Made by a program: the position numbers and the translations under genes
Source: an uncultured Aquimarina sp.
GTDB taxonomy: Bacteria; Bacteroidota; Bacteroidia; Flavobacteriales; Flavobacteriaceae
DNA: 64,000 nt
Assembly: GCA_947500505.1 (NCBI GenBank)
Contig: CANMSL010000002.1
Coordinates: 558,001-622,000 of the forward strand
Direction: 5' to 3'
Notes under the pieces: model-generated
The model's input: the letters and a program-made list of their open reading frames with translations, nothing else
Databases searched by the model: none
What the model was told of the DNA's origin: nothing
Shown: piece by piece, positions 17,142 through 25,095 of the stretch
Numbering within the stretch: position 1 is the stretch's first letter
Layout: every line of letters starts with the position of its first letter

Positions 17142-17528
17142 TTATCCTAATTCAGATTGCACTATAGAAGCCACTTTTTTACTTACATCTTCTATAAATC
17201 TTTCTTTTTCTAAAAGAGACTCTACCACTTTATCTCTAAAAGGTTTATCCTCTATTATTTGGTTTTTAATTATTTGTAGATCCTTTTGTATTTGGGTTAG
17301 GCTTTTTGTTATTTCGGAAGCTAATTCAATCTTTATATCGTCAACTTCTTTTTTAGAGTAGACTTCACCTTTGGAATAGATTTCTTCTATATAATCCGAA
17401 TCATTTCCCACAATCCCAATACTACCGCTTCCCATATTACCACTAGAAACAAATAATTCATCAGCTCTATGCGTAACAAACCCATTACCGGATTCAACTG
17501 TTTTAAGTTTTATAACTTTAATTGACAT
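17142..17528 (-). CDS. Tandem paralog 3 (coiled-coil, unknown)
   Basis: A 128-residue protein starting MSIKVIKL. It has a Gly/Ser-rich variable region (about 10-45), then the conserved part: YIEEIYSKGEVYSKKEVDD, EITKSLTQIQKDLQIIKNQI, EDKPFRDKVVESLLEKERFIEDVSKKVASI. It is closest to paralog 4 in its C-terminal half, while the N-terminal regions share little. This pattern suggests a constant assembly helix carrying a variable head. Confidence 0.75.
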   Translation of the reverse strand: MSIKVIKLKTVESGNGFVTHRADELFVSSGNMGSGSIGIVGNDSDYIEEIYSKGEVYSKKEVDDIKIELASEITKSLTQIQKDLQIIKNQIIEDKPFRDKVVESLLEKERFIEDVSKKVASIVQSELG

Positions 17529-17553
17529 ATCAACGATTTTTAAATTTATATAA

Positions 17554-17904
17554 TTACTGTTCAGATGATTGAATTATAGAAGCAACTTTTTCACTTACTT
17601 CTTCAATAAACTTTTCTTTTTCCATGAGGGATTCTGTTATTGCATTTCTATAGGGTTTGTCTTCTAATATTTGTTTCTTTATTGTTTGTAAATCTTGTTG
17701 AATTTGGCTTAAACTTTTGGCAATTTCTGAAGTAATTTTTTGATCAACTTCATTCATTGAATATACTTCTTCTAAGTACTTTTTATTTCCTGGGTTTTCT
17801 ATTAAATTCTTTCCAGAAACTACGTTCAAAGCCCAAGTTTGTGTATAAGGAGTATTATTATAACTATGCTCTTCCCTTATTAATTTTATAACTTTAACTG
17901 GCAT
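17554..17904 (-). CDS. Tandem paralog 4 (coiled-coil, unknown)
   Basis: A 116-residue protein starting MPVKVIKL, with a variable head to about residue 40, a YLEEVYSMNEVDQKI link and a long amphipathic helix (ITSEIAKSLSQIQQDLQTIK). Its C-terminal segment IEEVSEKVASII is shared with paralog 3. Its start codon lies one base after the stop of the 874-residue gene, so the two are almost certainly co-translated and probably work together. Confidence 0.75.
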   Translation of the reverse strand: MPVKVIKLIREEHSYNNTPYTQTWALNVVSGKNLIENPGNKKYLEEVYSMNEVDQKITSEIAKSLSQIQQDLQTIKKQILEDKPYRNAITESLMEKEKFIEEVSEKVASIIQSSEQ

Positions 17905-17905
17905 A

Positions 17906-20530
17906 CTAATTAAATTTTAAATGTTGGTATATACTTTTATTGGGCTCAATGAAATTTGTTAATTCATATTCTGAAATCTTATCTATAATTTTAGTTTTTA
18001 GTTTTATTAACTCAAATAATTCTCTTCGATATCTTACCTCACCTTGATTAAACGTTTTTGAATTTGGAAATTCTAAATAGGCATCTTTATTATCTCTATG
18101 GAGATCTAATTTCCATTGTCCTTGATGAAAAATTATTTTAGACTGTAAATGATCATCAAAGCACATCCTTAAATTGGTCTTATTTCTTTCATCCTGGGCA
18201 TATCCAGAAGTATCAGATAAGTATAAAGAATATTCAAAAAAGTCAAATTTCACCTCTTCTTCATTTCCTTGAAACAAGATCTTTCTTTTTGTATCTAATT
18301 GTTTTTTAATAAAATACTTTGCAAAGTTTACTTTTAGGAGTCTATTAGCATTTAACACTTCTATAATTTGTAAGTATTCTTCGTGCTCATTTTCATTTTC
18401 CGAATTTTCAATATCATCTCTAAAAAGTCTATCATAGAATCTTTTCAGCAGTATATCCCCAGCAAGCAGATTTTGCTGAATAATAGCAATATTTACTAAT
18501 ATTAATAAATCCTTAAAATGCCGTAATCCATATCGTTTATGAAATTGTGTTGAGAAAAACTCTTCTTTAGAAAGCAATTCTGACTCGCTATCAGTTGTTT
18601 TTTGTAGCAAATAAAAGATATGTACTTCTTCAAGAACATCATAAATCCTTTCTAATTGCTTGGTAAATATTATAGAGGACTTAATAAGACCCCAATAATT
18701 TGAATAATCATCCTGAGAATTTATATTAGATATAACATCAAATTTATCATCTAAACAATAAATATCATTCATTGAAATGTAACAATTCTGATCAATTAAA
18801 TTTTGACTATCTACATAATTATCTATATATTCAATAACCTTATCATAACCTTCAATGAGATTTGTAATTCTGTTAATTGATTCCCCATCTTCAACTCCTA
18901 AAACTTCATAGCTTTTAAGCAGTAATAATTCATGTAAATTATTACTATGAATGCTGAGTATATCTTCTAATATATGTTCACGTTTTTCAAATCTTGGTCC
19001 ATTATCGGCAAAAAACTGCCTTATTTCATAATAAGATCTTTGTTTTGCTAATTTAAACTTCTTAAAAGGTTTGCTAAAAGTTTCCAAAACATCAAGATCT
19101 CTTGTTAATAGCCTTAAATTGGACAACCTATTATATAGTGTTTCTGTCTTAATTTCCTCTAGTTTTTCCATCTCTAAACCGTGAAGCTCATCTATTTGAT
19201 TAGATATTTTGGCAAGGGTGTCTAGAATTTTTTGCTGATTCTTCATCATTATTATTTGTCTCTCTAAAACTTCATCTATCTTATCTTCTAAAACATTAAG
19301 TTTATCCATAATCTGTTTATGACGCTTAGCTGCAGGGTCAGATTTCCCTCTTCCTCCAAATAGTCCAGAAACTGTGGCTATAGAACCTATTACATCTCCA
19401 GAACTATATGCAGTAAATGCACTCATAGCAGTATTACCTATGTTGATTAGATCATTGGCTTTTTGAACAATTTCTGAATCAAAACCAACATTGCTTAATA
19501 TTGTGGTAATATGCTGAGCTTTGTTTAAATAGTTTTTAATATCTTTTTGAAGATCCTGTTTTGCTTTTAATGCCTTTAATTGCTTCTCTAATGCATCTCT
19601 TTTACTTTCTGTGAGATCATTGTTCAGAAGACCGCTATCCAAAAGCCTTATTTTTCCATCTACATCAGCATTCGAAAAAATGTAGTCCTTAAGAATCCCT
19701 ACGTTTTCAGAGTTCGTTCTTACCTCTGACTGTAGAACATCCACGGAATTACTTAATAGAGACATATTTGTTTCTAAACTTTCTAAATTCTCATTTATAT
19801 TTTTGATACATTGTTGATGATTCTCTTGAACCTTAGATATGAATTTAATTTCCTGTTTGATTGAATTTATATCAGCATCTTGTGCCATATTCACCAACTT
19901 ATTTAACGCACTTGCATTGACCAATTTATCTTCAAGAATCTTGGTCATTTCATGAACCGCTTTGGTTCTATCTTCAGGAGTCAAAAACTCGATAGAATTG
20001 TCCATTATCCCTACATTTGAATCAAACAAAAGATTATGAGCTTCAGTTGTACTCATTCCTGAAATTTCTTCTAAAGTTTTTCCAGTTTGCTCTCTAACTT
20101 CTCTTAAATGAACCCCCACAATTCTGGAAGAAGATTCTTTTACAGATTTATCAAATTCGTCTATTGCATGATCTAATAATTTATCCATAAACAGATTTAC
20201 TCCACTTACCGCAATAGCACCAACACCAGTAGCTACAGCAGGAGCTGATGCAACGCCAATAACACCTTTTATTAGTTCAGAATTGCCAACCAGTATTTGC
20301 CTACTTATATATGCATTTTCCTGATGCTTTTTATATTTTAGGTGCAAGTCATTGAATGAACTAGCTGTGTTATTATCTAAGGTAACCGGAAATTTTTCAT
20401 TCATAAAATCAACTAACTCATTAGTTCCATTCTTTTCGAATTCTTTTGAAAATATTCTTGTTAAAGTAACCGGCACTCCATTACTGTTATTTATCACTTT
20501 TAGTAATAATTCTTGATTTTGATCTGGCAT
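17906..20530 (-). CDS. 874-residue coiled-coil protein with two hydrophobic segments
   Basis: No known family is recognised. The first hydrophobic stretch, rich in Gly/Ala/Val, lies near residues 83-112 (IKGVIGVASAPAVATGVGA). Long coiled coils cover about 215-290 and 310-350. A second Gly/Ser/Ala-rich stretch (about 368-395) ends in a LFGGRGKSD turn, and another coiled coil follows (405-460). The C-terminal 400 residues are helical and acidic. No signal peptide is present. Two hydrophobic segments flanked by long helices recall helical pore-forming toxins, but that is inference. It lies 14 bp after a two-helix membrane protein gene. Confidence 0.7.
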   Translation of the reverse strand: MPDQNQELLLKVINNSNGVPVTLTRIFSKEFEKNGTNELVDFMNEKFPVTLDNNTASSFNDLHLKYKKHQENAYISRQILVGNSELIKGVIGVASAPAVATGVGAIAVSGVNLFMDKLLDHAIDEFDKSVKESSSRIVGVHLREVREQTGKTLEEISGMSTTEAHNLLFDSNVGIMDNSIEFLTPEDRTKAVHEMTKILEDKLVNASALNKLVNMAQDADINSIKQEIKFISKVQENHQQCIKNINENLESLETNMSLLSNSVDVLQSEVRTNSENVGILKDYIFSNADVDGKIRLLDSGLLNNDLTESKRDALEKQLKALKAKQDLQKDIKNYLNKAQHITTILSNVGFDSEIVQKANDLINIGNTAMSAFTAYSSGDVIGSIATVSGLFGGRGKSDPAAKRHKQIMDKLNVLEDKIDEVLERQIIMMKNQQKILDTLAKISNQIDELHGLEMEKLEEIKTETLYNRLSNLRLLTRDLDVLETFSKPFKKFKLAKQRSYYEIRQFFADNGPRFEKREHILEDILSIHSNNLHELLLLKSYEVLGVEDGESINRITNLIEGYDKVIEYIDNYVDSQNLIDQNCYISMNDIYCLDDKFDVISNINSQDDYSNYWGLIKSSIIFTKQLERIYDVLEEVHIFYLLQKTTDSESELLSKEEFFSTQFHKRYGLRHFKDLLILVNIAIIQQNLLAGDILLKRFYDRLFRDDIENSENENEHEEYLQIIEVLNANRLLKVNFAKYFIKKQLDTKRKILFQGNEEEVKFDFFEYSLYLSDTSGYAQDERNKTNLRMCFDDHLQSKIIFHQGQWKLDLHRDNKDAYLEFPNSKTFNQGEVRYRRELFELIKLKTKIIDKISEYELTNFIEPNKSIYQHLKFN

Positions 20531-20544
20531 TTTTTTGATTTAAA

Positions 20545-20850
20545 TTATTTAGATGAAGGAGTTAACAATCCGACTAAGGCTCCTAAAGAAGTTGAAGCAA
20601 CTGACACTAAAAATGTAGGCATTGGATCTTTAGGAAATTTAAAAATAAATACGATACAAGCGGAAAGCGTTATTATCAAGACAATTGCAACAAAAAAAAT
20701 GACGTAACTGAAAATTTTCTTATCCAACAATGTCTTTCTAGTTGAGATTTGCTTTACAAACTGTTCCGGATTTTCTTTGAATTCATTTTGTAAGTTTACA
20801 TCTGAAATAAATTCATTCTTGAATTCTTCAATATTTTTAAATTTCCTCAT
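20545..20850 (-). CDS. Small two-helix membrane protein
   Basis: A 101-residue protein with a charged N-terminal half (about 1-45) and two membrane helices (about 47-70 and 79-96) separated by a short FKFPKDPMP loop. It has no signal peptide. It heads the minus-strand cluster and is 14 bp upstream of the 874-residue protein gene. A terminator separates it from the ImmA-like gene behind it, so it probably has its own promoter. It could be an immunity, anchor or holin-like partner. Confidence 0.7.
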   Translation of the reverse strand: MRKFKNIEEFKNEFISDVNLQNEFKENPEQFVKQISTRKTLLDKKIFSYVIFFVAIVLIITLSACIVFIFKFPKDPMPTFLVSVASTSLGALVGLLTPSSK

Positions 20851-20891
20851 TATATAATTTTAGATCTTAGTGTTTCAGTATAAAAAAGAAA

Positions 20892-20924
20892 ACCCCATAC
20901 CCGGAGCAAATCCAGATATGGGGT
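20892..20924 (-). terminator. Terminator between the ImmA-like gene and the cluster
   Basis: ACCCCATA (20892-20899) pairs exactly with TATGGGGT (20917-20924) around a 17-nt loop, and T-rich sequence follows in the minus direction. It separates the XRE/ImmA pair from the downstream six-gene run. Confidence 0.6.
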
Positions 20925-20974
20925 AATTAATAATTTACGTTGCTTCTAAGTTAAGAAAAATTATTTAACAATAG

Positions 20975-21883
20975 TTAATCAATATTCTGTAAAACTACTT
21001 TAGTTCTGGCTTTATTCTTCTCACCTTTTGGAAAAATAAATACGAAAGAATTGTAAGTATTATTGAAAAAATGATAATTGCAATCCAATTCTTCCCCATC
21101 CTTTGATATTAGATTTATTCCGCCATTTTCATTAAATCTTCTAAATTTAAAATCTTTTATGAAATTCCATTTATATCCGTACTGATTCGGAAGTTCCAAT
21201 TCACCTATATCTGCCATAAAGGGTTTAGAATAGAAAAGATCTCGTTTTTCACATGCAGCTTCATTCCATTTAGCCCCTTTTATTGGAGTAAGAACAAGTA
21301 AGGCACATTTATTTTTTGACTTTAGTACATAATTCCTAAACGTTGCATGAACTGATGCTCCGAATTGTTTTTTCAAAGCCATTACCGAAGATAGTCCAAG
21401 CTTTAATTTTTCTGCTTCTGCAATAAATCTATCTTGCTGAAATAAAGTTATTGAAGCAAAATAATTAGCTTCTTCTTCAAACTGTTCCTCTGTATCTGGA
21501 GATAAAGTATCATCATCATCTAAACATAGCATCATATCATTTTGCCATCCTAACGCACCATGTCCAACTTCATGTAATGTGACAAAATTTTTCTTACCAA
21601 GATTTTTATCAAGACTTATATCTATATATATCTTTTTTTCACTCCTATCAAAAACACCCTTAACTTTAGCTAGTCCAGATTGTAAGGTTTTAATCGATTT
21701 TTCTTTAAGAGTTTCCAAAAAACCGTGTTCAATATTCAGTAAATCAATTTTGTTTTCTAAAACAAAATCAGAGTAATTCATAATTTGATTTACTGGTGTA
21801 GGGAACACATCAAAAGATTTACTTCCTTTTAAAAGTTCATATGAAATTTTATCAATTTCCTTCTTGGTAAAATCGTCTATCAT
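20975..21883 (-). CDS. ImmA/IrrE-family metallopeptidase
   Basis: A 302-residue protein with the zinc-protease signature HEVGH (H104, E105, H108) and a downstream EEEANYFAS helix carrying the third ligand, as in the ImmA/IrrE (DUF955) family. These proteases cleave a partner XRE repressor when triggered, for example in ICEBs1. The C-terminal 130 residues are additional and unrecognised, possibly a sensor. Its ATG overlaps the stop of the XRE gene (TAATG), fixing the pair as one unit. Confidence 0.9.
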   Translation of the reverse strand: MIDDFTKKEIDKISYELLKGSKSFDVFPTPVNQIMNYSDFVLENKIDLLNIEHGFLETLKEKSIKTLQSGLAKVKGVFDRSEKKIYIDISLDKNLGKKNFVTLHEVGHGALGWQNDMMLCLDDDDTLSPDTEEQFEEEANYFASITLFQQDRFIAEAEKLKLGLSSVMALKKQFGASVHATFRNYVLKSKNKCALLVLTPIKGAKWNEAACEKRDLFYSKPFMADIGELELPNQYGYKWNFIKDFKFRRFNENGGINLISKDGEELDCNYHFFNNTYNSFVFIFPKGEKNKARTKVVLQNID

Positions 21884-22230
21884 TATTTTCTATGCGTTTT
21901 GATGTATTCTAAATATCGTAAAACCTCTTTCCTCTCTTCTTCTGACAAATCTTCTGCTCTAAAAGCGACTTTTTGAGCAAAGTTTAAATTTTTTTCTTCT
22001 TCTTTACTTTTGTCTTTTTCAATTAAGTTGGCTTTTACAAGTAATTGTTTCAGCGATAAACGATAGATCGATGCAAGTTTCGATAAAATGTTAACTGACG
22101 GATTTTTGATTTTATCATTTTCTAATTGACTCAAATAAGCATTTGATATACCCGATATTTCTTCTACTTGTCGTAGAGTAAATGAAAGGTTTTTTCTAGC
22201 CTCTTTGAGCGTTAAACCTAGTGTACTCAT
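21883..22230 (-). CDS. XRE-family repressor
   Basis: A 115-residue protein with a Cro/CI-type HTH at about residues 7-62 (LTLKEARKNLSFTLRQVEEI, SNAYLSQLENDKIKNPS). A short linker leads to an acidic helix ending EEERKEVLRYLEYIKTHRK, which may be the protease-sensitive or dimerisation part. It is translationally coupled to the ImmA-like protease gene. Two 18-bp direct repeats and a divergent promoter lie upstream, which suggests that it represses the ubiquitin-like operon, itself or both. Confidence 0.88.
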   Translation of the reverse strand: MSTLGLTLKEARKNLSFTLRQVEEISGISNAYLSQLENDKIKNPSVNILSKLASIYRLSLKQLLVKANLIEKDKSKEEEKNLNFAQKVAFRAEDLSEEERKEVLRYLEYIKTHRK

Positions 22231-22245
22231 GATGTTTATTTTTTG

Positions 22246-22343
22246 TAAAGATAAAAAAAATCCTAATCACCAAGCTAAAATCTTGATATATTTAGATTTT
22301 ATTTAGATTTTTGCTTGATATATTTAGATTTATATTATATTTG
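22246..22343. promoter_or_regulatory. Divergent promoters with two 18-bp direct repeats (likely XRE operators)
   Basis: CTTGATATATTTAGATTT occurs at 22282-22299 and 22314-22331, 32 bp apart, with a partial copy (ATTTAGATTT) between them. For the plus direction there is a TATATTTG -7 box at 22336-22343 and a TTG at 22315-22317, 18 bp apart. The second repeat covers that -33 element. For the minus direction a TATCTTTA box lies at 22246-22253, with a TTG 17 bp upstream. Repeats three helical turns apart over a promoter suit a dimeric repressor. Confidence 0.6.
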
Positions 22344-22585
22344 TATATGAGTTTTAAAAATATATAGCCGATAAAGAGATAAAAAAAATCCAACCTATTG
22401 CGACAACAATAGTATTGGATTTATGATTTAATAGGAATTATAGTTTGGACGACTACACTTTGAGGCTTTATCACCATCAAAGGATTCCTTTATTTTGTTA
22501 TAGCAAATGTAATGATTTCTATAGTCATATCACGTGTTTTTAACAGAATATTTTGTCTGAACAGCTCTTAATCCAAGCTGTTTTA
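22344..22585 (+). ncRNA. Structured leader or small RNA candidate
   Basis: The plus promoter at 22336 lies about 300 bp before the first start codon. The transcript would contain a two-part hairpin at 22385-22421 (AAATCCAA with TTGGATTT, enclosing CTATTG with CAATAG). A second hairpin at 22560-22582 (AACAGCT with AGCTGTT) is followed by TT and A-rich sequence and resembles an attenuator or terminator. No coding frame is visible. A 12-bp palindrome, ACCTAATTAGGT, follows at 22612-22623. Confidence 0.4.
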
Positions 22586-22651
22586 AAGAAATCTGGACTA
22601 AGAACACCTAGACCTAATTAGGTGGGTATAACATTAAAAATAATTACAAAT

Positions 22652-23314
22652 ATGTATACTTTTAAAGTAAACAAAAGGGAATTCGAGACCAACGAATCAA
22701 AAATAACGGGTAAACAAATATTAACAATTGCAAATTTGACTCCTGTCGAAGATTTTGAATTGCTTTATAAAATCAATGAGAAAGGTTTTACACCTATTCA
22801 ACTCGATGAAGAAGTTGATTTAAAATCAGCAGGCATTGAAAACTTGAGAGCAAGACCTTATAAAGGAATCATTATTAAAGTTGATGACAAAGAAATAGAG
22901 GTTGATGAATGTATTATGACTCCTATTGAGATTATGTCTGCTGCTGGATTAGATTCTAACAGATATTCTCTTAACGAATTACGTGCAGGTGGAGTTGAAG
23001 TTACATACAAAGATGACGTTGAGCATAAAATTGCAATTACTAAAAAGTCTTATTTTGTAAGTTGCAAATTAGATTTAGTTATCGAGTGCGTTATAGTTAA
23101 TGCAAAAGTAAAACCATGGGTTAACGAGAGGATTTCATTTGATGAAGTCGTTGTATTAGAATATGGTTCCGTATCTACCAATCCAAATGTAATTTATACT
23201 ATAAATTATGTAAAGGGAGTTCCAAGTAAACCAAATGGAACTATGGTAAAAGGTGAAGTGATTTCTGTTAAAAATAAAATGATTTTCAATGTCACTCAAA
23301 CTAATAAATCATAG
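22652..23314 (+). CDS. Multiubiquitin-domain protein
   Basis: A 220-residue protein from the ATG at 22652. A GTG at 22622 would add ten unrelated residues ahead of the domain start MYTFKVNKREFE. Two multiubiquitin-type beta-grasp repeats cover about 1-70 and 71-145, and a third related strand-rich unit covers 145-215. No C-terminal Gly-Gly is present (it ends TQTNKS), unlike conjugated ubiquitin, so processing or an unusual conjugation end would be needed. It is the first gene of the Ubl operon and overlaps the E1-like gene by 26 bp. Confidence 0.85.
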   Translation: MYTFKVNKREFETNESKITGKQILTIANLTPVEDFELLYKINEKGFTPIQLDEEVDLKSAGIENLRARPYKGIIIKVDDKEIEVDECIMTPIEIMSAAGLDSNRYSLNELRAGGVEVTYKDDVEHKIAITKKSYFVSCKLDLVIECVIVNAKVKPWVNERISFDEVVVLEYGSVSTNPNVIYTINYVKGVPSKPNGTMVKGEVISVKNKMIFNVTQTNKS

Positions 23315-24467
23315 TCTCGATATCAAAAAACTTCGTGATCAAGGTTATGAAGTTGAGATAATTGGGAATTATCTTTTGGTACATAGCATTCCATATCTAA
23401 ATGCTAGTAAGAAGGTAGTAAAAGGCACGTTGGTTACCAACGTGTCTATTGCTAACAATCAAGTTACTAGACCAAACAACCATGTAATTCATTTTGCAGG
23501 CGAGTTTCCGTGTAACATTGATGGGACGATTATTACTCAAATACAACACGTAAGTAATACGGTAAATCTTGCAGAAGGTATTGTGGTCAATCATTCATTT
23601 TCAAACAAACCTGTTCAAGGTTATCTAGATTACTTTGAGAAAGTAACACAATATATCAAAATCATCTCTGCTCCAGCTAAGCATATTGATTCTGGTGTTA
23701 CTGCTAAAACTTACAAAGTGATTGAGTCGCTAGAGCAGGATTCTGTTTTAAATTACAGTGATACAAATTCTTCAAAAGCCGAAATCGATGGCATCAATCA
23801 AAAGCTTTCTGGGCTAAAAATTGGTATTATCGGTGTAGGCGGTACAGGGTCGTATATTTTGGATTTTGTTGCAAAAACACTCGTAGGTGAAATCCATTTA
23901 TTTGACGGTGATAAGTTTTTGCAACATAATGCTTTTAGGGCGCCTAGTGCACCATCTTTGAAAGAATTGAATGAGTCTATTCCTAAAGTTAAGTATTACA
24001 GTAGAATTTATTCTAAAATGCATAAACATATAATACCTCACGAATTATATATCAATGAAAGGAATTTAGGGCTCCTTAATGGTTTAGATTTTGTTTTTAT
24101 CTGCATTGATAAAAGTGAAGTGAAAAAGCTGATATTTCATAAATTAGAGAGCTTAAAAATCTCTTTTATAGATACAGGCATTGGGATTAAACGTGTTGAC
24201 GACTCTTTGATTGGAATGGTAAGAACAACTACTAGCACTGAGGATAAGAGAAATCATGTTTGGGAAGGTCGTGTTTCGTTTGCTAATGAAGAAGATGAAG
24301 ACTATTCTACAAATATTCAAATAGCTGAAATAAATGCTTTAAATGCAGTTTTTGCTGTTATGAAGTGGAAGAAGCTATATGGATTTCTTAATGATCTTGA
24401 GAATGAACGTGATAGTACCTATTCGATTAATGTAAATCATATAGAAAATAATGATAGTTCAACATAA
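23289..24467 (+). CDS. ThiF/E1-like adenylyltransferase with N-terminal E2-like domain
   Basis: A 392-residue protein. Residues about 1-150 fit the DUF6791/E2-like region preceding ThiF domains, with H-x(7)-GEFPC ending in C75. Residues 175-370 are the E1-type ThiF fold: GVGGTG (182-187), LFDGDKF, NAFRAP and FICIDKSEV. Only two cysteines are present, C75 and C272, and C272 is in the strand after the nucleotide fold. So C75 is the natural candidate to receive the ubiquitin-like protein. It overlaps both neighbours in the operon. Confidence 0.85.
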   Translation: MSLKLINHSLDIKKLRDQGYEVEIIGNYLLVHSIPYLNASKKVVKGTLVTNVSIANNQVTRPNNHVIHFAGEFPCNIDGTIITQIQHVSNTVNLAEGIVVNHSFSNKPVQGYLDYFEKVTQYIKIISAPAKHIDSGVTAKTYKVIESLEQDSVLNYSDTNSSKAEIDGINQKLSGLKIGIIGVGGTGSYILDFVAKTLVGEIHLFDGDKFLQHNAFRAPSAPSLKELNESIPKVKYYSRIYSKMHKHIIPHELYINERNLGLLNGLDFVFICIDKSEVKKLIFHKLESLKISFIDTGIGIKRVDDSLIGMVRTTTSTEDKRNHVWEGRVSFANEEDEDYSTNIQIAEINALNAVFAVMKWKKLYGFLNDLENERDSTYSINVNHIENNDSST

Positions 24468-24882
24468 GTTCGTAGAGTTTATGCCTGATATAATTGAAGA
24501 TGGTTTTTTATACATATCCTTAGATTATGGAACAGTAATTCATAACTGTGCCTGTGGTTGCGGCAGTGAGGTTAACACCCCACTGTCACCAACAGGCTGG
24601 AAAATGACTTATAATGGTGAAGCGGTGACTCTTAAGCCATCAGTTGGAAATTGGAGTTTTGATTGTAAATCACATTATTGGATTATTGAGGGTAGAATTG
24701 AATGGGCTTCAACTTGGAGTGATGATAGAATTAAGAAAATCCGTAAAATTGAAAATAGCGAAAGGAATGAGTTTTATGAAAATAAAAAAACTATTTTAAC
24801 GGGTATTGAAACTAGTAAAAAACAAGATTTAGAAGAGCCTATTCTAAAAAAGAAATGGTGGTTGTGGAGACTCTTGTCTTAA
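24451..24882 (+). CDS. DUF6527-family zinc-binding protein
   Basis: A 143-residue protein with a cysteine cluster C33-A-C35-G-C37-G and a later D-C-K-S-H-Y-W-I segment, the pattern of DUF6527 proteins encoded beside multiubiquitin and ThiF genes. A zinc-dependent processing or ligase role has been suggested for such partners, but it is not evident from sequence. The C-terminal 35 residues are charged and end in a KKKWWLWRLLS tail that could touch membrane. It overlaps the E1-like gene by 17 bp. Confidence 0.75.
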   Translation: MIVQHKFVEFMPDIIEDGFLYISLDYGTVIHNCACGCGSEVNTPLSPTGWKMTYNGEAVTLKPSVGNWSFDCKSHYWIIEGRIEWASTWSDDRIKKIRKIENSERNEFYENKKTILTGIETSKKQDLEEPILKKKWWLWRLLS

Positions 24883-24937
24883 TAATTCTTAATAAGAATA
24901 CATGTTAATGGGTTTTAATATCATACACAAAAACTAA

Positions 24938-24975
24938 AAAAAGTCTTCTAAGCCCTAATGTTTATAAGACTTTTT
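24938..24975 (+). terminator. Terminator of the ubiquitin-like operon
   Basis: AAAAAGTCTT (24938-24947) pairs with AAGACTTTTT (24966-24975), a perfect 10-bp stem with a terminal T-run, 55 bp after the last stop codon. The stem is symmetric enough to act on both strands. Confidence 0.8.
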
Positions 24976-25029
24976 AAAATTCAGAGTGACCCCGACAAAA
25001 TCCAAACCTCACCATTATTTTACTAATAA

Positions 25030-25050
25030 GTTGCCCTATTCGTTGCCCTA
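25030..25050. repeat. Right integrase arm-type site (two GTTGCCCTA)
   Basis: This is the same 21-bp block as at 1404-1424 with one T-to-C change, in the same orientation, 46 bp inside the att core. The 9-bp unit is repeated at 25030 and 25042. Confidence 0.6.
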
Positions 25051-25060
25051 AAAAATAACA

Positions 25061-25092
25061 AAACCCTGATAAACAAATGTTTATCAGGGTTT
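25061..25092 (-). terminator. Element-supplied terminator for tRNA-Leu
   Basis: A perfect 14-bp stem (25061-25074 with 25079-25092, loop AAAT) is followed in the minus direction by a T-rich run. It lies 4 bp from the tRNA 3' end but inside the element, so it replaces the terminator left behind at 1249-1274. Confidence 0.75.
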
Positions 25093-25095
25093 CTA

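Noticed and set aside
20513..20707. Plus-strand 64-codon frame opposite the two-helix membrane gene
   Set aside because: It is a shadow of the minus-strand gene, which has coherent membrane helices and operon spacing.
15964..20850. Minus-strand cluster as a prophage tail operon
   Set aside because: No tail tube, sheath, baseplate or tape-measure signature, and no capsid or terminase genes nearby.
22622..22651. GTG at 22622 as the start of the multiubiquitin gene
   Set aside because: The first ten residues are unlike the domain and the start overlaps a palindrome; the ATG at 22652 begins the domain exactly.
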